Of a stretch of DNA of 64,000 nucleotides, positions 1-10,320 are shown piece after piece (the first letter of the stretch is position 1; the number at the start of each line of letters is the position of its first letter). The translations under genes were made by a program, and so were the position numbers. The notes under the pieces are model-generated. The model ran no database searches. It saw only the letters and a list, made by a program, of their open reading frames with translations, and was not told where the DNA came from. This DNA comes from Drechmeria coniospora. Taxonomy: Eukaryota; Ascomycota; Sordariomycetes; Hypocreales; Ophiocordycipitaceae. The stretch lies in NCBI RefSeq assembly GCF_001625195.1, contig NC_054390.1:3620027-3684026 (forward strand), written 5' to 3'.

Positions 1-1590
1 GGGCGCGGGCCTCTGCAGGGCCTGGGGATGACCATCGGTGCGGTACCGGCGTCGTCGATCAATCTGGTCGCCGCATTCCCCCATCCACGGATGGGCGAGT
101 TCGTGCTTGGGCCAGAAATTGCGCAGCGCGGCGTTCCGTCGAAAGCACCGGAGATGCCCTCGGGTTCCGCGTGCCGGTCCTGACGAGGAGTCGCGGAGCA
201 CGGGGGCTGCGTGCGGTCAACCCGAGCGCCCGCCGACTTTGTTTCGAGAATGATGCTTGCCCCTCGTCCCGGAGACGGCTGTGCCGATGTTGAGTGGCAT
301 TTTCCATCATCAGTGGGACTCGACCGTCAAGGACACCAACGACGCTGCCGCAAAGCAGCCACTACAAGGCGAGTCTGTCCAAGGCGACGCGTCAAGCGGG
401 CGGACAAGCTGGCTACATGACGAGTCCAACGATGAACTCTGCACCGCCATACCGTCGAGCCAATGCACCCATGGCCGAGATGCCGCTCTCCATCAGCCAT
501 GACTGGCACGTATGGGGTCTAGGCACGTCACTCGCATCGCCGTCGCATGGCCTCGACGAAACACCAACCACGACGCAGACGGCTCCGAGGCTCGGCGACG
601 AAGCCACAGGAGTGGCACGACAGAAGGGACACGGGTTGCTCGTCGTGGGAAGCTATCGCTGCATGACACGCCAGAGCTTGTTGGTGCACAAGCCGACGCA
701 AATGTAAGCATGGCACATACGATGACGGTGCCACGTTGCGGTGGTGTGGCCGTGATGTCGGTGCAATAGGGCAGTACGGAGTGCTAGGTAAATACCTACA
801 TGCATGTGCTTACAGTACGGAGTAAGTACAGTAAGTACGGAGTAAGTAATACGTGGTTGCAGTTGTGCTGCGCAGGCACAGCAATACTTGGCAGCGACAC
901 TAGTAGTCAAGACCGTGGGCGGTGCAGAGAGAGAGAGAGACTGGTGACAGCACCACCTGGCCACGCCACCCGCCGCACCGCCACCATCACCTACGCGTGA
1001 GTGCAATGTGCTGGGAATTAGGGCACCCGCGCTGGGCACGGTGGCGATACATGTGGCCTCAAGAAGCCACGTTGTGCGGCGAATTCACTGCTCGTACAGG
1101 AACACAGCGCTACCCTACTAAGCTGTACGCTCCTGTAATATGCTGTAATACTCGCAGCGCCGCTGCGCATCGCCTCAGTGCAGTGCAGGCCACGGGGAAC
1201 AGGCAGGTTGGCGACGGCACATGCACGCACGGAACGGACGGATCGAGCAAGTGCCGATTCACTAGCAATTCATCATCTGCCGCCCTTGATGGTCGACGGC
1301 GATGATCATGCGACTTGTCACGGAGCAGGGCAAGGTCATTCGAAATGGCAAATCACCACAACTGGTCACGGATGTTGACCGTCATTCCCGACGACTAGGT
1401 TTATATGGCAGGGGATACTCCGTAGATTACCATCACTGCTTGGTAAGGTACCTATCTAGTACATGGTTTTTCCGTACACTCGGTAGGACCACTGGGTACC
1501 ACGGTACCTTTTGCGAAGGGTAATTATTATTAATTACATCTAATTACATGTATTAGCATGTGCCGCATCTCGGCTGGCCTCGGCATGATA

Positions 1591-1665
1591 GCTCCGTAAA
1601 TGATAGCTCCGTAAATGATGGCTCCGTAAATGATGGCTCCGTAAATAAAGGCTCCGTAAATGATA
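1591..1665. repeat. 15-bp tandem repeat, 5 copies
   Basis: The unit GCTCCGTAAATGATG begins at 1591, 1606, 1621, 1636 and 1651, with one or two substitutions between copies. The core CTCCGTA is the same as in the dispersed TACTCCGTAC word found in most intergenic regions of the window, so this looks like local tandem growth of that word. In one reverse frame it would encode a repeated IYGAI peptide, which is a by-product of the 15-bp period rather than evidence of a gene. Confidence 0.9.
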
Positions 1666-2580
1666 GGTATCGTTGTCACAAGTACTCCGTTCCCGGGTCG
1701 ACCAGCATGGACGGTCCAGAGTGCACTCGTCACCACCGGCACTCCTTGCCTCTGGGTGCAGTGCGGCGTGAACCATGAACCAGACCACTGCCAGTGGGCC
1801 GCCTGGCTGCAGCATGGGATGGCCGCACGGGAGCCCCCCATGCTTGCCGGTGCGCCTGATGGGGCCGTTCAGCGTGGAGGACGGGTGCATTTGCACCACC
1901 TCCACGGAGTGGGTGATTGACGGCCACGTTCGCTCGTCGTCATGGGGCTGTCTGGTTGCGCATGAAGATGCGGATGACGCTTCGGCCTACGGAGGCGGAC
2001 CATGGCCTTTGCGTCGAGCACATGCTTCAAGACAAAAGGTTTCTGCACATATGAAGGCGGCCTCGGTCTCGAAGATGGCACAATTGAACATTGATTGCCC
2101 CGACGCAAATCATGCTGTGCGAGCCTGTGTGCTACCCAGTGGTGACTCGTCGGCGCATGAAACAAGCACGAAACAGCAGCGGCGACGAACAACAGCAGCA
2201 TGACTCGACCGCACACATACTCATGCCCTCACGAGAGCCGAGGCGGCGCAAGACGTGCCAGATCTGGGATCACGTCCTGTACGGGATCGGCAGCCTCTGT
2301 CTGCGCTCCAAGATCCGGGGCCGCTGATGGCGAGATCGGCCACGAGATGGATGGACAGGCCGGCCAGCTTGTCGCCACGTCGACACGGCGGCAGCCTTCA
2401 CGACTGGTCGCCACGGCACCCTTCCCGATCAGTCGCCGCCACAGCAGCCTTCCCGACATGTCGCAGCAGCACGGCGTGAAACTTGGCCCGACAATGACGG
2501 GGAGCGATGGCTGGCGAGCCCGGGTACGCGGCACAAAGGGCCGGATGCGTTGTGGGTGCGAGTGGGCTGGTGGGCAAATG

Positions 2581-2620
2581 TGTGCGAGTGTGCGAGTGTG
2601 CGAGTGTGCGAGTGTGCGAG
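2581..2620. repeat. 8-bp tandem repeat, 5 copies
   Basis: Five perfect copies of TGTGCGAG lie head to tail. No gene overlaps them. Confidence 0.9.
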
Positions 2621-3990
2621 TGGTGGTGCTGGTGTGCGGCGTGTCATGCACGTCCAGTAAGTACAGTACTGTACGGAGCCGGCACAGTGCTGCGCCTGCA
2701 GCAGGTGGGTGTGGGTATGCCTGTTCCACCGGGTTCCAGAAGGCTTGGGCCAGTGGACGTCGAGGCGGCGTAATAATAATACGCGAGGCAAGGACGCCAG
2801 AGCCGCCGACGCAGGCCAAGCAAGCGCTGGGGAAAAAGTCACATGGCCGCAGATGACGGCCACCCCTTGCTCGTCGTACGACCGACCCCCCACAGCGACA
2901 AATGGCCGACGACGAGCGGCTCGGGGAGAAATAAAGTCTTGTCGGAACGTCCCTCCTCGACCCTGGACAGCGAGCATGCGAGAAGCGAGAGAGACGAAGC
3001 GAACGGGCACTCGGCCTCGAAGCCACGGACGGCGGTTGGTGAAATGGTCGACGACGGAAAAAGCAAGAAGCAGGACTCAGACGAGATGACGGATGGGCAT
3101 TGGAGGTCGAGACACGAGGCGGCACCTCGGGCTGTGCGAAGGCGCACTGTATTCGCACCGTGTACACGGCGGCGCCCATGACGAAGCATTGTGTGGGGGG
3201 CAGATGGGAGCCAAGCCGGCCAAGGTTTGCCCAGAGGCGACGCGATCAATTAAGATTACGACGCATTGTACGAAGTACAGTAGAGCTTGTACAAGTCCCA
3301 TCCACTTGTCCTGCCGAGCGCCCGTCGTTGGGAGGGCTCGACGGAGCACCGGGTGAGCGCTGGCTGGCAAGGCGGCATCCACTGGCCACCGCATGGTGAC
3401 GGATGGACGACGACGTCAAGTTGCTTGTCGACGGCGGATGTCGGGAGACGGACGTGCAGGCAAGAGTGCAGCACGTGCGAGTGAGTGCCAGGACAGGTAA
3501 TAATAACAATGGCAGTGCCTGGTTGGAAGCGGAGACCAATTGTCGGGAAGGGTGTTGGAATGTAAGTACTTAAGTACTTCACTTATAGAGCCCATGTAAG
3601 TAAGTACTGTACTTACTATTCGTTGTAAGTATTACTATACGGAGTACGGAGTAGTTGTACTGTAGTTGTACTTACAGTACTCCGTACTCCGGACTTTAAG
3701 CAAGTACGTGCGGATGCGACGACGCCCGCGGTGGATCGCGACGCTAGCGCGTGGTTGTGTGCATGTTGTGTGCATGCCTGTTGTGCTGTGCTAGCACTTA
3801 GTGGTATTACCTCTGGCAGCACACCTACTGCAATTCTTGGCTAGCACTTGGACTTGGCCTCGTATCCGCACCTCGCGGCAATCACGGAAGCTCGCTCGTC
3901 GATGGGCCAGCGATGTGCGAGTTTGTTGACGAATACGGAGTGCTGTATCACCTGCGAGCATGCGCAGGGACATGGCTCGCACGCGGCACC

Positions 3991-4107
3991 TGCGAGTGCT
4001 GTACCTGCGAGTGCTGTACCTGCGAGTGCTGTACCTGCGAGTGCTGTACCTGCGAGTGCTGTACCTGCGAGTGCTGTACCTGCGAGTGTTGTACCTGCGA
4101 GCTGTCC
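3991..4107. repeat. 15-bp tandem repeat, 7 copies plus a partial
   Basis: The unit TGCGAGTGCTGTACC starts at 3991 and recurs every 15 bp to 4081; the last full copy has one change (TGTTGT), and a partial copy follows. Because 15 is a multiple of three, all frames stay open here and give peptide repeats such as CTCEC or VPASA. I read these as consequences of the repeat, since no start, splice sites or flanking domain support a gene. Confidence 0.9.
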
Positions 4108-4129
4108 TTTTCTGCCCTCACAAGGCCGC

Positions 4130-4345
4130 GCCGAGTGCGGTCGGTACTTGGGTCGTCAAGGGACGCGTGGTATCTTTGTCGTCAAGGTACGTGCTGTCGG
4201 TACCTTCGTCCTCGAGGTGCGTGCGGTACCTCGGCCGTCGAGAAAAGTGCGGTCGGTACCTTGGCCGTCGAGGGGATGGCGGTATCTTTTGCCTTCGAGG
4301 TACGTGCCGTCGGTACCTCTGTCGTGAGGCAAGTGCGGTACCTTG
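4130..4345. repeat. Degenerate GGTACCTT..GTCGAGG repeat block
   Basis: Directly after the 15-bp array, imperfect copies of a unit of roughly 36 bp recur. Each carries a GTCGGTACCTT-like part and a CGTCGAGG-like part. The copies are diverged and vary in spacing. Several contain a GGTACC palindrome. Confidence 0.6.
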
Positions 4346-5034
4346 ATCGCGAGTGGTACTTGTCCTTAGGTGAGGTGTGCTCGTACAGTGTGTGCTGCGC
4401 GCCGTGCGGTGGACCGTGGAGGGATGCCTCGCTGGTGGGAGACGCGAGCGAGGAGGTGGGGAGGCGGCCCCCCTTAGGGGTTGCTCGCCTGCAACAGATT
4501 TTCAGGGGGCCGCGGGAGGGGGATCGCGGCGTGCACGCACTGGCGGCACCGTGCGGCACAGTGTCGTCGCGGGGCACGTCTCGGGCGAGGAGCCGGTATA
4601 TGCCATCGGCGCGAGGCCCCGAACGCACCGTAAAGGAGCCTCCCCTGATAGCCTCTACTTCCCTCACCGTGCGCCGAGTCGCGCGGCCGTCCCGTCTGAT
4701 TGGATCGTACCACCAGAAGGCGCCTGCTGCGTCCTTGCCTTGCTGCGCCTCGGATTTAACTGGGGCCTCCATTCGCCGGCTCGCCACTGGCTCGCCGTGC
4801 TAGCGGCCGCTGGTATATGAGGCTTTGGGCCAGGCCTGCCAAGGCTGCTCCATCGACCGCCAGCTCTTCCAATTGTCGCTCTTGGGTCTCGTGTTAGCGA
4901 CGACGCCTGTTCTGCCCGCCTGTCGTGTCCTGTCCAGCCCCGTCCCAGGCCAGTCCCGTCCAACCCGTCCAGCGCTCGCCCGTCCTGCCAGGACCCCTCC
5001 GACACCGCCATAAGTCCCCCCGATCAACCTCCCT

Positions 5035-5235
5035 CGGGCCCTCTTCTTCCTCTCTCCTCCTCTCTTTTTTCTCCTCGTCCCTCTTACAGCTCGACCGAAG
5101 CACACTCGCTCTCACGGGAACTCGACTGCCTTTGTCGTCTCCCCTTCCGTTTCATTTCCTTTTTCTTACCCCTTCTCGTTCCCTTTTCTCCTGCACGAGA
5201 GTGGTCGAGCGCCTGTCTCGCCTTTCCAGACACTC
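5035..5235 (+). promoter_or_regulatory. Pyrimidine-rich promoter/leader of the GH72 gene
   Basis: A strongly CT-biased stretch (runs such as CTCTTCTTCCTCTCTCC) lies 215-415 bp upstream of the GH72 start codon. CT-rich tracts just upstream of the transcription start are common in highly expressed fungal genes. The role is inferred from position and composition only. Confidence 0.4.
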
Positions 5236-5375
5236 ATTCAACCTACCCGTTTATATTTCCTCCATTGCCACCTCGAGACGCGCCCACGCCCGCCCTCGTC
5301 GGACCAGTGGACCATTTACGAGCTCCCTTTCGCCTCCGTTCCTCCTCTCGCCTCGCGTCGACCGTCGCCGGGGCC

Positions 5376-5402
5376 GATAGGATACGATAGGATACGATAG
5401 GA
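5376..5402. repeat. 10-bp tandem repeat in the GH72 leader
   Basis: About 2.7 copies of GATAGGATAC lie some 50 bp upstream of the GH72 ATG. Each contains a GATA core, so they could be GATA-factor sites or only a small expansion. Confidence 0.6.
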
Positions 5403-5448
5403 CACCCTCGACAAAAATTTTCACCTACATAATTTGCCACCACCCATC

Positions 5449-7320
5449 ATGGCCTTGACCAAGCTGTCCCTCGCGCTCCTCGCCCTGGCCGGGAGCGTCA
5501 TGGCCGACCTGCAACCCATCGAGATGAAGGTTCGTCCGTTCGTCCCCTCGTCGGCCCGCGGCCCTCGCCCGAGCCTCCCTCCCCTCGCCCGAGATGGCTG
5601 GCCGGCAGACGACCGCTGACGCCCCACGCCTCCTCGCAGGGTTCCAAGTTCTTCTACAAGAACGGCACCCAATTCTTCATGAAGGGTGTCGCCTACCAGC
5701 AGGACTCGTCGGCGGCCGGCGCCACCAACAACAACGAAAACGCGACCTATGTCGACCCCTTGGCCGACACCAACGCCTGCAAGCGCGACGTTCCTCTTCT
5801 CAAGGAGCTCGGCACGAACACGATCCGCACCTACGCCATCGACCCGACGTTGAACCACGACGGCTGCATGAAGCTGCTGCAGGACGCCGGCATCTACGTC
5901 ATCTCGGACCTCGGCGAGCCCGGCCTGTCCATCAACCGCGACAACCCCGAGTGGAACACGGAGCTCTTCAACCGCTACCAGCGCGTCGTCGACAACCTCG
6001 CCAAGTACTCCAACGTCATCGGCTTCTTCGCCGGCAACGAGGTGAGCAACAACAGGAGCAACACGGACGCGTCGGCCTACGTCAAGGCGGCCGTCCGCGA
6101 CACCAAGGCCTACATCAAGTTCCGCAACTACCGCTGGATGGGCGTCGGCTACGCCGCCAACGACGACGTCGACATTCGTCAGGAGATTGCCGACTACTTC
6201 AACTGCGGCCCCACCACCGACTCCATCGACTTCTGGGGCTACAACATCTACTCGTGGTGCGGCGAGAGCGACATGGAGAAGTCGGGCTACACGAAGCAGA
6301 CCGAGTTCTTCCAGAACTACTCGGTGCCCGTCTTCTTCGCCGAGTACGGCTGCAACCTGCCCGACGGCGCCGAGAACCGCATCTTCCAGGAGACCGAAGC
6401 CCTGTACTCGGACGCCATGACGCCCGTCTTCTCCGGCGGCATCGTCTACATGTACTTCCAGGAGACCAACGACTACGGTACGTCCCGTCCCCGCCTCCCC
6501 CGTGCCCCCCGTGTGCCCCGTGTGCCGTGCCCCATGTCCCGCGCCCGCCGCGTCGTCCATCTCGACGCCGATGCGTCATGCCCTTGCCTCGGACGCCAGG
6601 AACGCATGGTGAACGGGCCCGCTGACATGGATTTTTCCGCCAGGTGTCGTCAAGGTTGGCAGCGACGGCAAGGCGACCAAGCAGAAGGACTTTAGCGCCC
6701 TCAAGACGCAGGTCAACAAGGCCGACCCCAAGGCCGTCGACCGCGACTCGTACACGTCGAGCAACAAGCCCGCCAACTGCCCCACCCTCTCGGACACGTG
6801 GAAGGCCAGCGGCAAGAAGCTGCCGCCGACGCCCGACGTCGCCCTCTGCGACTGCATGTCCAAGTCGCGCTCCTGCGTCAAGTCCAAGAACCTCGGCGAG
6901 AAGAGCTTCGGCGCCATCTTCGGCTTCATCTGCGGCGCCGATCCCGAGATCTGCACCGCCATCAAGGGCAACGCCTCGACGGGCGTGTACGGCGCCTACA
7001 GCATGTGCACCGACGCCCAGAAGCTCAACTACGTGCTCGACGCCTACTACCAGAAGCAGAGCATGTCCTCGTCGGCCTGCGACTTCAAGGGCCAGGCCGT
7101 CGTCCAGGCGGCCGCCCAGGACAGCAGCTGCACCACGAGGCTGAACAACGCGGCCGACATCAACAAGCAGGCGGCCAATGCAGCCAACGGCACCGGCGAC
7201 AGCGACTCGCCCGCCGTCCTCGGCGCCCCCATGGCCCGCCTCTTCTCCGTCGGCGGCTTCGCCGTTAGCTTCTACATGCTGGCGGCGATGCTCGCCGGCG
7301 TCGCCGTCACGGCGCTGTGA
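5449..7320 (+). CDS. GPI-anchored 1,3-beta-glucanosyltransferase (GH72 with X8/CBM43)
   Basis: Exons 5449-5529, 5640-6477 and 6644-7320 with GT-AG introns encode 531 residues. The enzyme family (GEL/GAS) cuts and rejoins beta-1,3-glucan chains in the cell wall. A signal peptide (residues about 1-20, ending SVMA) leads into the GH72 domain. The acid/base Glu161 sits in GNEVSNN and the nucleophile Glu262 in FAEYGC, essentially the positions known for Aspergillus GEL1. A cysteine-rich X8 domain follows (about residues 345-460, starting CPTLSDTW, with CDCM and FICG). The protein ends in a small-residue spacer and a hydrophobic tail ([19 protein letters not shown]) typical of a GPI signal. The ATG is the first in frame and is followed at once by the signal peptide. 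Having X8 places it in the GH72+ subgroup. The family is certain; which GEL paralogue it is was not resolved. Confidence 0.95.
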
Positions 7321-8358
7321 TGTGCGACGGACGAAAATCTCCCGGAGCGGCTGGCTTGCGACGCGTGCTCGGAGGCGACGTCGGTCGCCCCCTTGTGCCT
7401 CATCCATTTTCCTTCCTTCTTTGCACCACTATCACTAGGCCATAGGATCACGCATCGTCGGTGTTGCTAGCTTTCTCTCTCTTTAATGCATGCTTGTTTT
7501 CTCGACCTGCCGCCTGTTTCCGTGCCACACCATTGTGCCGTGCCGTGAAGATGAACATCTACCTCTTATCTACACCTACATGTATGTACACCTACCCCAT
7601 CCTCTTCCCACACCTACACGTGCCTCCATCTACACCTACACCTACACCTAGCCTACACTTACACCTACACCTACACCTACACCCACACCTACACCTACAC
7701 CTACACTTACCTCTGCTTACACCCACCTACACCCACCTACACCTACCTACACCTACCTACACCTACCTACACCTACCCCCTCGTGCAGGTATGCGTAGTG
7801 GCGAGCGTAACGGACGGTGACTGCGGCGTTTGCGCACTTCCATTCGGGCCGGTCCCACGCTGCAAGACTCGTCACGGGCCAGCCGGCCTGGCCGCGGCCC
7901 CAACGATTGGGAGTTGGGAACTCGGTGGCCGCAGGACTGCATGTACCTGTCATCTGCGAGAGAGTACCCCATCGGTACGATCGTGTTAGCGGGTACCTCG
8001 CGACGCCTCGTAGACGCTGTTGAGAGCTACGGAAGTCGAGGAGTGCCTGCAGTACTGGGTGCCTCCTCCTGTACGCCGTGGCGACGATGTGCATGTACTT
8101 GTACTTAAAGCCTGATGCATTTTCCGTCTCGTTGGCAGCGCAGGCTCGTACATGTACATGCACCGGGCATTCTCAGAGCGGCCGGCATCGGGAATTTGCC
8201 TTCCGATCCGTCACATGACGTCAAGGCAAGGTCGGAAAGTTCTCTCCTGCGTATGCCTGCACGTGCTCCAGCACCAAGACGATGAAGAGGCAAACCCAGT
8301 CGGCCATTCTTTACTCTTCATCAACACGAATCGCCCGCCATCCCAGTTTGCGCCTGCC
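7321..8358. other. Intergenic spacer between the GH72 and PAP2 genes
   Basis: It holds the GH72 3' region, the CCTACA minisatellite (separate entry) and the PAP2 promoter. GTACATGTACATG palindromes lie around 8085-8160. No gene seen. Confidence 0.6.
7625..7785. repeat. CCTACA hexamer minisatellite
   Basis: Dozens of ACACCT/CCTACA units, with interruptions such as CCTACCT and CCCACCTA, begin about 300 bp after the GH72 stop codon. It resembles no fungal telomere unit (TTAGGG/CCCTAA) and lies inside gene-bearing sequence, so it is an internal minisatellite. Confidence 0.85.
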
Positions 8359-9781
8359 ATGGAGAGAGAGACTACGATGCAAGGCCGCCAAGAACCGACA
8401 GGCCCTCGCCGAAAGCCAATCCTCCTCGTCTGCAGGACGTTTGCCCTGCAGTGGATTGCCCTCAACTGGCTCGATGGCCTTTTCATCAGTGCCATCGCCG
8501 GCATTTCCTTTGGCGTGCGAATTTCCCCTTTCTTTTTTCGTCGTTGGGCAGAGAGTGAAGTACAAAAGGGAAAGATGCAGAAGCAGAAGCAGAAGCAGAA
8601 GCAGAAGCAGAAGCAGAAATAGAAGCAGCAGCAGAAATAGAAGCAGCAGCAGAAGCAGACGCAGAAGCAGAAGCAGACGCAGAAGCAGTGACGGGCGTTG
8701 GGACCCGGGAGTCGGGAGCGGGAGCCGTGGCAGAGGCACATGCATTTCAGCTGACTCGTTTGTTGTTTGGCAGATCTACTACGCCCCCCTCCCCTTTACG
8801 CGAACGTTCCCCGTCACATTTGGCGATTCGGGCGACATCGTCTACCCGCAGTGGGCGTACCCGTACCGCGGCTGGATCATCCCCTCGTGGCTCTCGGGCT
8901 TCGTCTCCATCGCGATGCCCATCGGCGTCTACCTGCTTGCGCAGGTGCGCGTCCGGTCGGCGTCGGACGCAAGCAGCGCCGTCGTCGGCTCCCTCTGGGC
9001 CGTCGTCGTCTCCACGCTCGTCCAGGTCGTCACCAAGATTCTCATCGGCGGATTCAGGCCCTACTTCCTCGACGTCTGCATGCCCGACCTCTCGCTCGCC
9101 GGCTCGGCCAACCGAACGGGCCTCAACGGCGTCGGCTTCGGCCGCGTCATGTACACGACGGAGATTTGCACCCAAACGGACGGTCCGAAGCTCAGGAACG
9201 CCATGACGTCCTTCCCGAGCGGCCACGCGACGGTGGCCTTTGCCGGCTTCGGCTTCCTCTTCCTCTGGCTCAACGGCAAGCTCAAGGTCTGGGCCGACCA
9301 CAGGCCGGCCGGGTGGAAGCTCCTCCTCACGCTGCTGCCACTCTTTGTCGCCTTCCTCATGGCCTGCTCGCTCACCATCGACGCGGCACACAACGGCTAC
9401 GACATCGTCGCCGGCTCCGCCATCGGCTCCCTCGCGGCGCTCGCCGTCTACAGGACCTCGTACGCGGCCGTCTGGGACTGGCGCTACAACCACATTCCGC
9501 TGCGACGCCGGGAGCCGTTTGTCTACGGCGCCGGGGAGGAGGAGGAGGAGGAGGAGGAGGAGGAGGTCGAGGGCTACGCCGGCCAGACGTTGAGCCGCAG
9601 CGCCGGCTGGGGCAGGCAGCGACGACGGCGTCTGCCGAAGCGGCAGCCGGAGAGCACGCGAGGCAGTCCCGTCTACGCCACGGCTCGTAACGGCGCCTCG
9701 GAGGCGGCGAGAGCCGGGAACGCGCGGCCGCCGGCCCGGGACCGGCACAGGCAAGCGTTGACGAACGACGAGGCCGTGTGA
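8359..9781 (+). CDS. PAP2-family lipid phosphatase, DPP1/LPP1-like membrane protein
   Basis: Exons 8359-8514 and 8774-9781 encode 387 residues. PAP2 phosphatases remove phosphate from phosphatidic acid, diacylglycerol pyrophosphate or related lipids. Motif 1 fits KX6RP (KILIGGFRP) and motif 2 is FPSGHATVAFAGF, with the catalytic-cycle histidine of PSGH. Motif 3 reads CSLTIDAAHNGYDIVAG: the nucleophilic His and the Asp are present, but Leu replaces the usual SR arginine. About six hydrophobic segments alternate with loops. The C-terminal tail carries about ten glutamates in a row (from GGA repeats at 9535-9567), then an Arg-rich segment. Intron 1 contains an AGAAGC minisatellite. An in-frame ATG at 8377 is an alternative start; no other upstream in-frame ATG is convincing. 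Substrate is not predictable from sequence. Confidence 0.85.
8576..8689. repeat. AGAAGC hexamer minisatellite inside the PAP2 intron
   Basis: About 19 units of AGAAGC and variants (AGAAAT, AGCAGC, AGACGC) fill nearly half of the 259-bp intron. The tract is purine-rich and stays open in all forward frames, which could mislead gene prediction into a run of KQKQ or RSRS residues. Confidence 0.9.
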
Positions 9782-10187
9782 CGCGGCGTCGTCGGGGTCC
9801 CCTGGTGGAGAGCGGCGCTTCTTTCGGCCACGACAACCCCTGCGGTCGTGAGCCAAGGCGCGCATGAGGAGCAATATCTGGGACCAACACGGACGGGCCG
9901 TCGTCGGTCAAGTTCAGTGTATGCCACTTGGCGCGGCATTAAACAGCACGCATCCCATCGTGGGCAAAACGGTCCGCCGGGGGTTGGACGGGCACATACT
10001 GCATACGAACAGGTCTCGCTACGAGGGAGACGGATACGGAGCAGGAGGGGGTTCAAGTTGGAGGGCTCAAGGCGTAGGGTCAAAGGGAGGCCGAGGGTTC
10101 AAGGTCGAGGGGATTCAGGGTCGAGGGTCCAAGGTCGAGATTTCAAAGTTTGAGTGCTCAATTTTGAGGGTTCAAGTTGGAGAGTTG

Positions 10188-10320
10188 AAGGTCGAGGCTT
10201 GAAGGTCGAGACGTCAAGGTCGAGGCTTCAAGGTCGAGACGTCAAGGTCGAGGCTTCAAGGTCGAGACGTCAAGGTCGAGGCTTCAAGGTCGAGACGTCA
10301 AGGTCGAGGCTTCATGGTCG
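10188..10320. repeat. 28-bp tandem repeat made of two CAAGGTCGAG halves
   Basis: About 4.7 copies of a 28-bp unit that is itself two near-identical 14-mers, TCAAGGTCGAGACG and TCAAGGTCGAGGCT. Degenerate copies of the half unit extend left to about 10060 (GGTTCAAGGTCGAGG, GGTCCAAGGTCGAG), which suggests an old array with a recently homogenised core. Confidence 0.9.

Larger units (their letters stand above)
1..5448. other. Gene-free interval, repeat-bearing
   Basis: No reading frame here has a recognisable domain, plausible splice structure or fungal codon pattern. Frames up to about 300 codons occur but are expected in GC-rich DNA and overlap on both strands. The interval holds the tandem repeats listed separately, several copies of the AGTACGGAGT word (for example near 776, 820-845 and 3640-3690), an AG microsatellite near 928-940 and, at its right end, the pyrimidine-rich leader of the GH72 gene. 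Confidence 0.6.

Noticed and set aside
2229..3179. 316-codon minus-strand frame in the left gene-free interval
   Set aside because: Contains a low-complexity stretch caused by the 8-bp repeat, overlaps other open frames, shows no domain or splice logic.
3913..4803. 296-codon frame with repeated cysteine-rich peptide
   Set aside because: The peptide is generated by the 15-bp tandem repeat; flanks show no coding character.
5421..6560. 379-codon minus-strand frame opposite the GH72 gene, and a second at 6199-7407
   Set aside because: Val/Gly/Asp-rich antisense of GC-rich codons with no domain; the sense strand is a clear GH72 enzyme.
7625..7785. Possible telomere or subtelomeric repeat
   Set aside because: The CCTACA unit differs from TTAGGG/CCCTAA and lies between two normal genes.
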